From the NCBI RefSeq assembly GCF_034263275.1, contig NZ_CP139559.1, positions 2,170,001 to 2,234,000 of the forward strand: DNA of 64,000 nt, given 5' to 3'. This document shows positions 18,497 through 29,249 of this stretch, piece after piece. Numbering within the stretch: the stretch's first letter is position 1; every line of letters begins with the position of its first letter. The translations under genes were made by a program, and so were the position numbers. Source of the stretch: Mucilaginibacter sp. cycad4. Lineage in GTDB: Bacteria > Bacteroidota > Bacteroidia > Sphingobacteriales > Sphingobacteriaceae. The notes below the pieces were generated by a model. The model was given only the letters and a program-made list of their open reading frames with translations. It did not search any database and was not told the DNA's origin.

Positions 18497-19123
18497 CTAT
18501 TCTTCGGAATGTTTTAGATGTTCGGCGTTATTAAAGTCGATGATCTCAAATTTTTCGCCATTGTAGGTTACCTTATATAATACCAGGTTTTGATGCGGGA
18601 AGGTATCCATTTCGGATAAGGGTTTGCCGGTAAGGATGCAAAGCAACAAGCGTAAAGCACGGCCATGCATACAAATAAGCACGTTTTTTTCTTCAGGGTG
18701 GCTCATGATCACCTCCATGGCCTCGCGCTGGCGTACCTCAACCTCAAGCGGACTTTCGCCTCCTTCAAATTTGCTGTCGAGTTTACCATCCAGCCAATCG
18801 CGCATAATCTGCAGAAAAGCGGCTTTATTATCGGTAGTTGGCGACTGGCCTTCGTGAATGCCCCAGGCCAGCTCATCCAAACCCGGAAGCTTTTCATAAG
18901 GAATCCCCAGATCAATAAAAGGCTGGATACTTTGCTGGGTGCGCTTTAATGCCGATATATAAATTTTATCAAACGGGACTGTTTTATAAGCCTCAAAAAA
19001 CTGGCAGGCCTGTTTACGGCCTTCGTCATTTAAATCGGTATCTACTCCGCGGCCCTGTATAATACCAAGTTTGTTATACTCAGTTTGGCCGTGGCGTACT
19101 ATATATAAGGTTTTTTGTATCAT
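18497..19123 (-). CDS. histidine phosphatase family protein
   Basis: 208 residues, phosphoglycerate-mutase-like fold. The RHG signature is LYIVRHGQTEYN near residue 7, and the second catalytic His lies in ICMHGRALRLLL. The length and LNDEGRKQACQFF fit a broad-specificity phosphatase rather than a glycolytic mutase. Its position between mqnA and mqnE suggests co-expression with menaquinone genes; whether it acts in that pathway is not known. Confidence 0.88.
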   Translation of the reverse strand: MIQKTLYIVRHGQTEYNKLGIIQGRGVDTDLNDEGRKQACQFFEAYKTVPFDKIYISALKRTQQSIQPFIDLGIPYEKLPGLDELAWGIHEGQSPTTDNKAAFLQIMRDWLDGKLDSKFEGGESPLEVEVRQREAMEVIMSHPEEKNVLICMHGRALRLLLCILTGKPLSEMDTFPHQNLVLYKVTYNGEKFEIIDFNNAEHLKHSEE

Positions 19124-19127
19124 TCTT

Positions 19128-19205
19128 CTTTAAGCTTAAAGCGCAAGGCTTAAAGCTTTCCTGCTTGTTGTGTTTTTTCTTTTTAGCTTCCGGCTTTAAG
19201 CTTTT
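19128..19205. repeat. imperfect hairpin of AAGCTT/AAAGC words between mqnE and the phosphatase gene
   Basis: The left side reads TTTAAGCTTAAAGCGCAAGG then CTTAAAGCTTTCC; the right side reads TTTTTAGCTTCCGGC then TTTAAGCTTTTAGCTTC. Words AAAGC and AAGCTT recur on both arms with scrambled order. It is the same word class as 7822-7890. Confidence 0.5.
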
Positions 19206-19209
19206 AGCT

Positions 19210-20406
19210 TCAATTAATAACCGGTAATTTGTAGTACTGGGGCTTTGGCTCATCGCCAAACTCAAAGTTGGTATAATCCGTTACTACATTATATAATGTA
19301 TCACGTTCGATGGGCTGGCGGCTTACGTGTTTAATTAACTCTACCACCTGTTTGGTGCTCATGCCGGGATGCTGCTCTTCGGCACCGGCCATTGAGTATA
19401 TTTTGGTGGTATCATCCAGCGTTCCATCAATATCGTCAACGCCAAAATTAAGCGAAAGCTGTGCTGTAGTACGGCTGATCATGGCCCAGTAGGCTTTGAT
19501 ATGATCAAAGTTATCCAGGTAGATGCGGGATACAGCGTAATTGCGCAAATCTTCAATTACCGAAACCTCGGGTACGTGCGACATCTGGTTATCCTTGTTA
19601 CGGAACTTAAGCGGAATGAATGTCTGGAACCCGCCTGTTTTATCCTGCAACTGGCGCAGGCGCTCCATGTGGTCAACACGATGTTTATATGCTTCAATAT
19701 GCCCGTAAAGCATGGTTGCATTTGAACGGCCGCCAAGCTTATGCCACTCTTCATGAATAGCCAGCCACTGATCGGCAGTGCATTTATCTTTCGAGATCTG
19801 GTCCCTTATTTCAGGGTCGAAAATTTCCGCGCCGCCGCCGGGGATTGAGTCCAGCCCTGCTTCCTGCATCAGGCGCATGCCAGTGGCGTAATCAATTTTT
19901 GCTTTTTTAAATATGTAATGATATTCAACCGGAGTTAACGCCTTGATATGCAGTTCCGGGCGGTGGGCACGGATGCGGGCAAAAAGCTCCTGGTAAAAAG
20001 GCACATCATATTGCGGCAACACACCGCCAACAATATGGACCTCGGTAACGGGCTCGCCGTCATATTTGGCAACCATGTTGAACATCTCATCCATGGTATA
20101 TTCCCATCCTTCTGATTTTTGTTTCAGCAGGCGCGAGTATGAACAAAATTTGCAGTCGTAAACGCAAAGATTGGTTGGCTCAATATGAAAATTACGGTTA
20201 AAATAAGTTTTATCGCCGTGGCGTTCCTCGCGAATGTAATTGGCTAAAGTGCCAAGATATCCAAGTTCGCCCTGCTCGTAAAGCAAAACGCCTTCATCAA
20301 AAGTGATGCGTTGTTTGTCAAGAACTTTTTGAGCAATATGCTTTAAATCAGCAGATAAATTCGGATCGTTAAGTAAAAACTGTAAATTATCTGAATTATG
20401 CATCAA
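19210..20406 (-). CDS. mqnE: aminofutalosine synthase, radical SAM
   Basis: 398 residues. It uses SAM radical chemistry to join 3-enolpyruvyl-benzoate and a SAM-derived adenosyl group into aminofutalosine, the second step of the futalosine pathway. The [4Fe-4S] site is CVYDCKFC (CxxxCxxC) near residue 82. VHIVGGVLPQYDVPFYQEL, GGGAEIFDPEIRDQ and NATMLYGHIEAYKHRVDH match MqnE better than the related MqnC. Start ATG at 20406 (MMHNSDN). It heads the group mqnE - phosphatase - mqnA. Confidence 0.92.
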   Translation of the reverse strand: MMHNSDNLQFLLNDPNLSADLKHIAQKVLDKQRITFDEGVLLYEQGELGYLGTLANYIREERHGDKTYFNRNFHIEPTNLCVYDCKFCSYSRLLKQKSEGWEYTMDEMFNMVAKYDGEPVTEVHIVGGVLPQYDVPFYQELFARIRAHRPELHIKALTPVEYHYIFKKAKIDYATGMRLMQEAGLDSIPGGGAEIFDPEIRDQISKDKCTADQWLAIHEEWHKLGGRSNATMLYGHIEAYKHRVDHMERLRQLQDKTGGFQTFIPLKFRNKDNQMSHVPEVSVIEDLRNYAVSRIYLDNFDHIKAYWAMISRTTAQLSLNFGVDDIDGTLDDTTKIYSMAGAEEQHPGMSTKQVVELIKHVSRQPIERDTLYNVVTDYTNFEFGDEPKPQYYKLPVIN

Positions 20407-20496
20407 TTAAAAATTTGACCAAAGGTACTAAAAAGCATAAAAGTAATATGCGTTATGACACATATCGGCCAAATTTCACGGTAAATTACAATAAAG

Positions 20497-21015
20497 TTAC
20501 AGAGCCTTGATTTCGCTTATAGCGATGCCTGTTGAGCAATCATCCTGGCAGCCATTGGGTACATAGCTGGCTATTGAGATCATACCATCATTATTGGTTT
20601 CAAAATAAATGGTGTTCTTTTTCTTATCTGCTGCAAGCCATTCGTTCTTTGCTTTTTGATAAACCTGGTCCAGGGTTATTGGCGCAGCACCGGCGGCGTG
20701 CTGGTTTAACGAATTTTTATCTTCATACCATTGATCCCCTATTTTTTTTGTTGGAGGAGTATTTGCAGCTGTATATTCTAAAGTATATGAAAGATAATCT
20801 CTTGATACTACCGCGCCATTTTGAACGGTGATCTTTGTTTCGGAGCCATAGCCAAAAATTGAACCGGCATTAACGGTGTAAGTATAAGAGTTTTTGCTTT
20901 CGGCCTTAAAGTTTTGCCATGCTTTATAGCTTTTGTCGTAGGCTGTATCATTGGCATCTTTTTTACAGGCATATAGCCCTATAATAGCAAACAGGAAGAT
21001 AAGGCATTTTTTCAT
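20497..21015 (-). CDS. lipoprotein of the DUF6174 type
   Basis: 172 residues with a lipobox (IGLYAC, lipidated Cys near residue 17), so membrane-anchored and exported. The body KAWQNFKAESKNSYTYTVNA with a later IKIGDQWYEDKNSLNQ-like region resembles the DUF6174 family of secreted proteins, and the C-terminus carries two Cys (NGCQDDCSTG). Function unknown. It is monocistronic and divergent from the trans-sulfuration gene; about 100 bases separate the two starts. Confidence 0.7.
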   Translation of the reverse strand: MKKCLIFLFAIIGLYACKKDANDTAYDKSYKAWQNFKAESKNSYTYTVNAGSIFGYGSETKITVQNGAVVSRDYLSYTLEYTAANTPPTKKIGDQWYEDKNSLNQHAAGAAPITLDQVYQKAKNEWLAADKKKNTIYFETNNDGMISIASYVPNGCQDDCSTGIAISEIKAL

Positions 21016-21114
21016 GTGGTTTGGTTTTTAAACCTATTCGGCAAAAAATATAAAAACGCTACAGCTAAAAACAAATATTCTTGTTTATTTTGGCCGATAT
21101 CATAATACAATACC

Positions 21115-22233
21115 ATGAAAACTGAAACTATAGCCATACACGCCGGTAACCACGTTGATGAAGCAACAAGGGCCGTGATACAACCCATTATTATGTCAAC
21201 CACGTTTGAGCGCGGTGAGGATGGCGGTTTCCCGGCGGGTTATATTTACAGCCGTTCATCAAACCCCAACCGCCATGCATTGGAGCATGTGCTGGCTAAG
21301 TTAGAGGGCGGTGTTGAAGCGGCTTCCTTTTCATCGGGCAATGCGGCCGGGATGTCGGTATTTCAATCATTGGAGCCTGGCACCCATATAATTGCGCCCG
21401 ATGATATGTATCACGGCCTGCGCAACCAGCTTAAAACCCTTTTCGCCGGGATCCTTACCTTCGATTTTATCGATGTGAACGATCCGGAAGTTTTGCAGCA
21501 GCACATTAAACCCGAAACAGGTTTGATCTGGATAGAAACGCCTTCAAACCCTTTGCTTAAAATAACCGATATTAAAAAGGTAGTTGCCATTGCCAAAGCA
21601 AAGGGTATTAAAGTTTTATGCGATAATACTTTTGCAACACCAATTTGCCAGCGGCCGCTTGAGCTGGGCGCGGATATGGTTATGCACTCGGCCACCAAAT
21701 ACTTCGGCGGGCACAGCGACCTGATGGGCGGCGTTTTGATTACTGCCGAAAAGAACGATTGGTGGACAAAAATCAGGCAGGTGCAGGAAATGGGTGGCGC
21801 TATCCCCTCGCCTATGGACTGCTATTACCTGGTACGCAGTATCAAAACCTTGCCGTACCGTGTAAAAGGCCATGTACAAAATGCCCAATTGCTTGCCGAA
21901 TATCTTGAACAACATCCGAATGTTGAACAGGTAATGTACCCTGGTTTGCCATCGCACCCGCAACACGATATTGCCAAAGATCAGATGCTGGCTTTTGGTG
22001 GGATGTTATCCTTTACTATTAAAGGTGATGAGAACGATACCCATAACATTATTAATAAACTTAAGCTATTCATTAAAGCAACCAGCCTGGGCGGTGTTGA
22101 AAGCCTGATAGAACACCGGGCTACCGTTGAAGGCCCTGATACAAAAACACCGCGAAACCTGCTTAGGGTTTCCGTTGGGCTGGAGCATATTGATGATCTG
22201 ATAGCTGATATGGAACAGGCTTTATTGAGGTAA
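21115..22233 (+). CDS. PLP-dependent cystathionine gamma-synthase/lyase family enzyme
   Basis: 372 residues, Cys/Met metabolism PLP family, cytoplasmic. The lysine that holds PLP is in MHSATKYFGGHSD; YSRSSNPNRHALE and CDNTFATPICQRPLELGAD are family hallmarks; RVSVGLEHIDDLIADM closes the protein. In this fold gamma-synthase, beta-lyase and gamma-lyase are hard to tell apart; SLGGVESLIEHRA suits a gamma-synthase or gamma-lyase. It lies just upstream of the SAM-riboswitch-controlled met genes, so it belongs to sulfur amino-acid metabolism. Confidence 0.9.
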   Translation: MKTETIAIHAGNHVDEATRAVIQPIIMSTTFERGEDGGFPAGYIYSRSSNPNRHALEHVLAKLEGGVEAASFSSGNAAGMSVFQSLEPGTHIIAPDDMYHGLRNQLKTLFAGILTFDFIDVNDPEVLQQHIKPETGLIWIETPSNPLLKITDIKKVVAIAKAKGIKVLCDNTFATPICQRPLELGADMVMHSATKYFGGHSDLMGGVLITAEKNDWWTKIRQVQEMGGAIPSPMDCYYLVRSIKTLPYRVKGHVQNAQLLAEYLEQHPNVEQVMYPGLPSHPQHDIAKDQMLAFGGMLSFTIKGDENDTHNIINKLKLFIKATSLGGVESLIEHRATVEGPDTKTPRNLLRVSVGLEHIDDLIADMEQALLR

Positions 22234-22316
22234 AAGGCAAAAGGTTAAAGGTTTTGTGAGAAAAGGATTTTCGATCTACACGAACGCTACTACCTTTTGC
22301 CTTTAACCTTTTACCT
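22227..22316. repeat. inverted repeat with swapped 7-base words (TTAAAGG, CAAAAGG)
   Basis: Left arm 22227-22252 reads GAGG-TAAAAGG-CAAAAGG-TTAAAGG-T; the complement of right arm 22291-22316 reads GAGG-TAAAAGG-TTAAAGG-CAAAAGG-T. The same words are there in a different order. It starts over the 3' end of the upstream gene and could act as its terminator. Confidence 0.7.
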
Positions 22317-22330
22317 CAAAAAAAATAAAA

Positions 22331-22363
22331 TTTGGTACATTATCCCATAATCCCTTATATTCG
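22331..22363 (+). promoter_or_regulatory. Bacteroidota-type promoter of the met operon
   Basis: TTTG at 22331-22334 and TATATTCG at 22356-22363, 21 bases apart, approximate the Bacteroidota -33 TTTG and -7 TAnnTTTG elements. It is about 60 bases before the riboswitch aptamer. Confidence 0.5.
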
Positions 22364-22423
22364 CAACATTATTTGGTAGCGATACCAAGGTCGATCAATA
22401 CTCCGCACATAGTTCGGGTTTTG

Positions 22424-22532
22424 ATTTATAAAGAAGCGGCGAGAGATCAGGCTCAATGACCCGCTGGCAACCCTTCAATGTTGAAGAAGGTGCCAATTCC
22501 TGTCCCGGCAAATAACACCGGGGAATATAAAT
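22424..22532 (+). ncRNA. SAM-I (S-box) riboswitch
   Basis: The aptamer core is recognisable: GCGGCGAGAGATCAGGCTC, ATGACCCGCTGGCAACCC, then AAGGTGCCAATTCCTG and CCCGGCAAATAACACCGGGG. The closing P1 helix pairs ATTTATA (22424-22430) with TATAAAT (22526-22532). It binds S-adenosylmethionine to turn down methionine genes. The operon metY-metX-hom follows, but a small ORF starts only 8 bases after P1, before metY. Confidence 0.93.
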
Positions 22533-22540
22533 TTATAACC

Positions 22541-22651
22541 ATGAAAAGTTTAATTAAATTTACGCAACGCAACACTTTTTACACCTTAAACGGTAACGTA
22601 CAATATATTAGCTCCCCTATTGGCTGTATTTGTATGTGTTGCTGCTGTTGA
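22541..22651 (+). CDS. cysteine-rich leader peptide (putative translational attenuator)
   Basis: A 36-codon ORF (ATG 22541, TGA 22649) starts 8 bases after the riboswitch P1 helix. Its C-terminal eight residues are CICMCCCC: six Cys, one Met, one Ile. The peptide starts MKSLIKFTQRNTFYTLN and has no domain. A run of Cys codons just before the stop is the classic layout of an attenuation leader that senses charged tRNA-Cys. Hairpins at 22659-22691 and 22699-22717 follow it. The ORF is directly seen; the sensing role is inference, supported by the met/cys genes downstream. Confidence 0.75.
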   Translation: MKSLIKFTQRNTFYTLNGNVQYISSPIGCICMCCCC

Positions 22652-22658
22652 TGCTTAG

Positions 22659-22722
22659 CACGCTCCTATTTTTCATTCTCTGAAAAGCGTGTTGTTAACC
22701 GGTTGTTTTTAAACCGGCTTTC
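22659..22722 (+). promoter_or_regulatory. tandem hairpins after the cysteine leader (attenuator candidate)
   Basis: CACGCT (22659-22664) pairs with AGCGTG (22686-22691), and CCGGTT (22699-22704) pairs with AACCGG (22712-22717), followed by CTTTCC. The second has a weak T-run. Both lie between the poly-Cys leader and metY and could be the expression platform. Confidence 0.45.
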
Positions 22723-22764
22723 CAAATCCATCTAAACATTAAAAATCTAAATTAAACACATTAA

Positions 22765-24096
<1,332 letters not shown>

Positions 24097-24145
24097 CAAT
24101 GTATAGTTTTTTTTAAGTGATATAGTAAACGTTACGTGTAGTTAA

Positions 24146-24238
24146 GTCTTAAGTTCTAAGTCTACAGCCCGAAGTCAAATCTTTAAAATGTTTGACTTTC
24201 GACTTCAAACTAAAGACTTTCGACTTAACACAGCGTGA
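24146..24238. repeat. hairpin tract of AAGTC/GACTT words between metY and metX
   Basis: The left half repeats AAGTC (TTAAGTCTTAAGTTCTAAG, CCGAAGTCAAATC); the right half repeats the complement (TTTGACTTTCGACTTC, AAAGACTTTCGACTTAAC). At least seven AAGTC/GACTT words make an imperfect hairpin inside the operon. Confidence 0.6.
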
Positions 24239-24250
24239 CAAATAACAAGA

Positions 24251-25306
24251 ATGAACGCAGAGATATTTAAATACACTGATACTTTTGAATTTGAATCGGG
24301 CCGGCAGCTTGAGGGCTTAGAGATAGGCTTTCATACATACGGCAGGTTAAATAAGGAAAAAAATAACGTTGTTTGGGTTTGCCATGCGCTCACAGCCAAC
24401 AGCGATGTGTTTGACTGGTGGAAGGGACTTATTGGTGAGGGCTACTTTTTCAACCCCGAAGAGCATTTTATAGTTTGCGCCAATATTTTGGGTTCGCCTT
24501 ATGGTACTACCAGTCCGTTGAGCATTAACCCGGTTACCGGGCAGCCTTATTATCTTTCATATCCCCAGTTTACTACAAGAGATATGGTTAAAGCGCACCA
24601 GTTGCTTGCCGAACATTTAAACATCAATAATATCAGTGTATTGATTGGCGGTTCATTAGGTGGGCAGCAGGCTATGGAATGGGCTATTATTGAACCAGAG
24701 CGGATCAAAAATCTGATCCTGATAGCTACCAACGCTAAACACTCGCCATGGGGCATTGCCTTTAACGAATCGCAGCGTTTAGCTATTACTGCCGACCGCA
24801 CCTTTTATGCCAATACGCCCGAAGGCGGTCAGAAAGGCTTAAAAGCCGCGCGCAGTATTGCGCTTTTAAGTTATCGTACTTATAAAACTTACGGTATTAC
24901 CCAGCAGGAAGAAGCCGACGATGTACAGGACAATTTCCGCTCTTCATCATACCAAAATTACCAGGGTCAAAAGCTGGTGAACCGCTTTAACGCTTATAGC
25001 TATTGGTACCTGACCAAAGTGATGGATTCGCACAATGTAGGCCGCGGCCGTCACGGGGTTGATAAAGCCTTGAGCCTCATCAAAGCAAAAACTTTGGTTA
25101 TCGGTATCTCATCAGATGTTTTATTCCCTGTTGAGGAGCAGCAATACCTGTTCAGGCATATCCCCAAAGCTGCCTTTGCCGAACTGGACTCGTTTTATGG
25201 GCATGACGGATTTTTAATTGAAACAGAAGCATTAACAAACATATTTACATCGTTTTTTAAAACCGATGTGAAAGGAAAAATTATAGAACTGCAACGTACA
25301 GCGTAA
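24251..25306 (+). CDS. metX: homoserine O-acetyltransferase
   Basis: 351 residues, alpha/beta hydrolase fold. Transfers acetyl from acetyl-CoA to homoserine, giving the MetY substrate. The nucleophile is Ser135 in LIGGSLGGQQAMEW; VVWVCHALTANSDV near residue 40 holds the oxyanion region, and the catalytic His is in SFYGHDGFLIE near the C-terminus. Its stop overlaps the next start (TAATG), so metX and hom are translationally coupled. Confidence 0.95.
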   Translation: MNAEIFKYTDTFEFESGRQLEGLEIGFHTYGRLNKEKNNVVWVCHALTANSDVFDWWKGLIGEGYFFNPEEHFIVCANILGSPYGTTSPLSINPVTGQPYYLSYPQFTTRDMVKAHQLLAEHLNINNISVLIGGSLGGQQAMEWAIIEPERIKNLILIATNAKHSPWGIAFNESQRLAITADRTFYANTPEGGQKGLKAARSIALLSYRTYKTYGITQQEEADDVQDNFRSSSYQNYQGQKLVNRFNAYSYWYLTKVMDSHNVGRGRHGVDKALSLIKAKTLVIGISSDVLFPVEEQQYLFRHIPKAAFAELDSFYGHDGFLIETEALTNIFTSFFKTDVKGKIIELQRTA

Positions 25307-26544
25307 TGAGTAAAAAGTTAAATATCGGCCTCTTCGGATTTGGAGTTGTAGGCCAGGGTTTATATGATATCATCAAAACAAAGCATTTAAATATCGAGAT
25401 AGTAAAATTTGCTATTAAGGATCCAAATAAAAAACGTTCTTTACCGGCACATTTATTTACTACCGATAAGGAAGAACTGCTCAATAACCCCGAGATCAAT
25501 ACTATAGTTGAGCTCATCAATGATACTGAAGCCGCTTTTGAAATTGTTTCAAGGGCTTTAAAATCGGGCAAGAACGTGGTATCTGCCAGTAAAAAAATGA
25601 TCGCCCTGCATTTGGACGAACTGATCGACATCCAGCATCAATATGGCACATCGCTATTGTATGAAGGCGCAGTTTGCGGTAGCATCCCTATTATCCGCAA
25701 TTTAGAAGAGTACTATGATAATGAATTGTTGCACTCGATAAGCGGCATTTTCAACGGCTCATCAAACTATATTCTTTCAAAAGGTTTTATTGAAGGGCTT
25801 GATTACGACAGTGCATTGAAACAAGCGCAGGACCTCGGCTTTGCCGAAACTGACCCAACCAGTGATGTCGGCGGTTTTGACGCCAAGTATAAGCTGGTTA
25901 TTGCTGCTGCCCACGCTTATGGCGTTGTTGTACAGCCTGACGAGGTATTTAACCTGGGCATCCAAAACCTTGCCGCTGCTGATCTGCAATATGCACGTGA
26001 GAAAAACCTCAAAATTAAACTGGTACCCGTAGCTAAAGAACTTGACGACCGCAACGTTGCCCTGTTTGTATTGCCCAAATTTGTGAACGATAAAGAGTTT
26101 TTATACAACGTTGAGTACGAATACAATGGTGTAACTGTGCAGGCTGCCTTTGCCGATCAGCAATTCTTTTTCGGGAAAGGCGCAGGTGGCCACCCTACCG
26201 GTTCGGCCGTACTGTCGGATATTGCCGCATTGCGTTATAACTACCAGTACGAATACAAAAAAGCTAAAGAAAAAACAGATCTTAATTTTACCAATAACAT
26301 CGAATTAACCATTTATCTGCGTTATGATGATGAAGAACTGGTTGAAGCATTGAACTTTGAACACATTAATGAGCGTTATTATTCAGGTAGTTATAAATTT
26401 GTGATAGGAAAAATCAATTTGCAAAATCTGATCGCTAATCAACATCGTATATCTGAGAGTAAGGCTTTCGTAGCCTTTGCCGATCAGCTTACGGGGGTCA
26501 GCTTGGCATCGGTAACTAAACAACAAACAGCCGAAGTTTTTTAA
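25306..26544 (+). CDS. hom: homoserine dehydrogenase
   Basis: 412 residues. Reduces aspartate semialdehyde to homoserine with NAD(P)H, feeding metX. The nucleotide-binding GLFGFGVVGQGLYD is at residues 8-21; the homoserine dehydrogenase signature is visible as FAETDPTSDVGGFDAKYKL. A C-terminal region of about 80 residues beyond the catalytic domain (ELTIYLRYDDEELVEALNFE) resembles a degenerate ACT domain. The start ATG (25306) overlaps the metX stop. It is the last gene of the riboswitch operon. Confidence 0.95.
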   Translation: MSKKLNIGLFGFGVVGQGLYDIIKTKHLNIEIVKFAIKDPNKKRSLPAHLFTTDKEELLNNPEINTIVELINDTEAAFEIVSRALKSGKNVVSASKKMIALHLDELIDIQHQYGTSLLYEGAVCGSIPIIRNLEEYYDNELLHSISGIFNGSSNYILSKGFIEGLDYDSALKQAQDLGFAETDPTSDVGGFDAKYKLVIAAAHAYGVVVQPDEVFNLGIQNLAAADLQYAREKNLKIKLVPVAKELDDRNVALFVLPKFVNDKEFLYNVEYEYNGVTVQAAFADQQFFFGKGAGGHPTGSAVLSDIAALRYNYQYEYKKAKEKTDLNFTNNIELTIYLRYDDEELVEALNFEHINERYYSGSYKFVIGKINLQNLIANQHRISESKAFVAFADQLTGVSLASVTKQQTAEVF

Positions 26545-26564
26545 TAGATTCTCCGGTTGTTAAT

Positions 26565-26605
26565 AATAGAAAAAGGCTTCTCAAATTGGGAAGCCTTTTT
26601 CTATT
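26565..26605. terminator. bidirectional terminator between hom and clpB
   Basis: A perfect 16-bp stem, arms 26565-26580 and 26590-26605 (AATAGAAAAAGGCTTC), 9-base loop, gives T-rich tails both ways. It serves the convergent genes hom and clpB. Confidence 0.95.
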
Positions 26606-26630
26606 ATGTATTTATTTTGTTATTATAAAC

Positions 26631-29249
26631 TTATTTAGCCGGTTCCGCGGCTTCTTTAGCCGAGTTAAGGAACACAAACTGATTATCAAACATATCAATT
26701 TTGATAACGCTGTCTTTATCTACCGTACCGGCCAGGATCTGTTTACTCAACTCGTTCAGGATCTTTTTCTGGATCACACGTTTTAACGGACGTGCGCCAA
26801 ATTGCGGATCATAACCTAATTGCGCCAGCCAATCCAAAGCTTCGTCGGATGCCTCGATAGTTACGCCCATCTCGGCAAGGGTTTGCTGTACATGTTTAAA
26901 TTGCAGTTTAACAATATCATGAATTTCATCGCGGTTTAGCGGGGTAAACATGATAATCTCATCTATCCTGTTCAAAAACTCCGGACGAATGGTTACCCTT
27001 AACAGGTTAAACAACTCGTTCTTTGTTTTTGCCACCAGTTCATCGCGGTTCTCATCCTCCAGGTTTTGGAAATTTTCCTGGATGATATTTGAACCGATGT
27101 TCGAGGTCATGATGATGATGGTATTTTTAAAATTCACCACGCGGCCTTTATTATCGGTCAACCGGCCATCATCCAAAACCTGCAACAGGATGTTGAACAC
27201 ATCAGGATGGGCTTTTTCAATTTCGTCCAGCAGTACTACGCTGTAAGGCTTGCGACGAACGGCTTCTGTTAACTGCCCGCCTTCATCATATCCAACATAG
27301 CCCGGAGGCGCTCCTATCAGCCTTGACACAGCATGACGTTCCTGGTATTCGCTCATATCTATCCTCACCAACGCGCCTTCGTCGTTAAACAGGTACTCGG
27401 CCAAAGCCTTTGCCAGCTCGGTTTTACCTACACCGGTTGTTCCCAAAAATATGAACGAGCCAATTGGTCTGCGTTTATCCTGCAAACCTGCACGGCTACG
27501 GCGGATAGCATCACTTATAGCTTCTATAGCCTCTTCCTGTCCTGCAACACGCTTGTGCAGTTCATCTTCAAGGTTAAGCAGTTTCTCGCGTTCGCTCTGG
27601 ATCATTTTGCTTACCGGGATGCCTGTCCAGCGGCTCACTACACCGGCAATATCATCGGCAGTAACCTCTTCTTTCAGCATGCGGCTGTCGCTCTGATTTT
27701 CAAGCAGGGCAGCTTTTAGCTTTTCAACCTCGGCCTGGGCTTCTACTATAGTACCATAGCGTAACTCCGCTACCTTGCCATAATCGCCGGCACGTTCGGC
27801 TTGTTCAGCTTCCAGCTTATAATTTTCAATCAGCTCAACTTTAGTATTAATACCGTCGACAAGATCCTTTTCGCCTTTCCATTTGGCACGTAAGGAATCA
27901 CGCTGTTGCGAGAGGTTGGCTATTTCCTCGCTCAGTTCGGCAACCTTACGGTCGTCCTTTTCACGTTTAATAGCTTCACGCTCAATTTCCAATTGCATAA
28001 TGCGGCGCTCAAGCTCATCAACTACTTCCGGTACCGAGTCCATTTCCAACCGAAGTTTTGAAGCAGCCTCGTCCATAAGGTCGATGGCCTTATCCGGTAA
28101 AAACCTGTCGGAAATGTAGCGCTGTGACATTTCGACAGAAGCGATGATCGCTTCGTCTTTAATCCTCACTTTGTGGTGGGTTTCATAGCGTTCTTTCAGG
28201 CCACGTAAAATAGATATAGCATCAGCAGCATCAGGTTCTTCAACCATCACTTTTTGGAAGCGGCGTTCCAAAGCTTTATCTTTTTCAAGATACTTCTGAT
28301 ACTCGTTAAGAGTTGTAGCACCAATTGAACGAAGCTCACCACGGGCCAGGGCAGGTTTTAAGATATTGGCCGCATCCATAGCGCCTTCTCCCCCGCCTGC
28401 ACCTACCAAGGTATGGATCTCATCAATAAACAGTATGATTTCCCCATCGCTTTGAGTAACTTCTTTTATAACTGCTTTTAACCGTTCTTCAAACTCCCCC
28501 TTGTACTTGGCACCTGCTATCAGTGCACCCATATCCAATGAGTATACTACTTTGGTTTTCAGGCTTTCGGGCACATCGCCTTTGATGATCCTGAAGGCGA
28601 TCCCTTCGGCAATAGCAGTTTTACCAACACCGGGCTCACCAACCAAAATCGGGTTGTTTTTGGTACGGCGCGAAAGGATCTGGATAACACGGCGAATTTC
28701 ATCGTCGCGGCCAATAACCGGGTCGAGCTTGCCCGAGCCGGCGTATTCGTTCAGGTTACGGGCGTATTTGTTGAGGGCATTGTAAGTTGCTTCGGCGTTT
28801 TGATCAGTTACTTTGCTATCGCCGCGTAGTTCAACAATGGCTTTTTTCAGGTCTTTTTCATTAACGCCCGAATCTTTCAGAATAGTGCTTACCGCACCAC
28901 CAGCTGCCAAAATGCCCAACAGTACATGCTCAACTGATACAAATTCGTCTTTAAATTCTTTTAAATATCCTGAAGCTTTTTGCAAAGCTGAATTTGCTTC
29001 AGACGAAAGATATACATTACTCCCGCTTACTTTGGGGAAGGATGCAATTTGCGCATCTAACGTATCATTTAACCTGTTCAGGTTAACATTTAGTTTCTTT
29101 AATAAATAGGTAATTACGTTTTCATCAACCAGCAATAAGCCTTTAAGCAGATGCGCGGTCTCAATAGCTTGCTGTTGGTTACCAACAGCAATTTCAGATG
29201 CCTTTTGTACGGCTTCCTGAGCTTTTATGGTAAAGTTGTTAAAATTCAT
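26631..29249 (-). CDS. clpB: ATP-dependent disaggregase ClpB
   Basis: 872 residues, the full ClpB length. A hexameric AAA+ chaperone that pulls proteins out of aggregates with DnaK. The N-domain ([19 protein letters not shown]) is followed by NBD1 with Walker A GEPGVGKT (residues 204-211), a coiled-coil middle domain (about 400-530, [18 protein letters not shown]), and NBD2 with Walker A GTTGVGKT and [18 protein letters not shown]. It is monocistronic. Palindromes about 50-120 bases upstream may be its operator. Confidence 0.98.
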   Translation of the reverse strand: MNFNNFTIKAQEAVQKASEIAVGNQQQAIETAHLLKGLLLVDENVITYLLKKLNVNLNRLNDTLDAQIASFPKVSGSNVYLSSEANSALQKASGYLKEFKDEFVSVEHVLLGILAAGGAVSTILKDSGVNEKDLKKAIVELRGDSKVTDQNAEATYNALNKYARNLNEYAGSGKLDPVIGRDDEIRRVIQILSRRTKNNPILVGEPGVGKTAIAEGIAFRIIKGDVPESLKTKVVYSLDMGALIAGAKYKGEFEERLKAVIKEVTQSDGEIILFIDEIHTLVGAGGGEGAMDAANILKPALARGELRSIGATTLNEYQKYLEKDKALERRFQKVMVEEPDAADAISILRGLKERYETHHKVRIKDEAIIASVEMSQRYISDRFLPDKAIDLMDEAASKLRLEMDSVPEVVDELERRIMQLEIEREAIKREKDDRKVAELSEEIANLSQQRDSLRAKWKGEKDLVDGINTKVELIENYKLEAEQAERAGDYGKVAELRYGTIVEAQAEVEKLKAALLENQSDSRMLKEEVTADDIAGVVSRWTGIPVSKMIQSEREKLLNLEDELHKRVAGQEEAIEAISDAIRRSRAGLQDKRRPIGSFIFLGTTGVGKTELAKALAEYLFNDEGALVRIDMSEYQERHAVSRLIGAPPGYVGYDEGGQLTEAVRRKPYSVVLLDEIEKAHPDVFNILLQVLDDGRLTDNKGRVVNFKNTIIIMTSNIGSNIIQENFQNLEDENRDELVAKTKNELFNLLRVTIRPEFLNRIDEIIMFTPLNRDEIHDIVKLQFKHVQQTLAEMGVTIEASDEALDWLAQLGYDPQFGARPLKRVIQKKILNELSKQILAGTVDKDSVIKIDMFDNQFVFLNSAKEAAEPAK

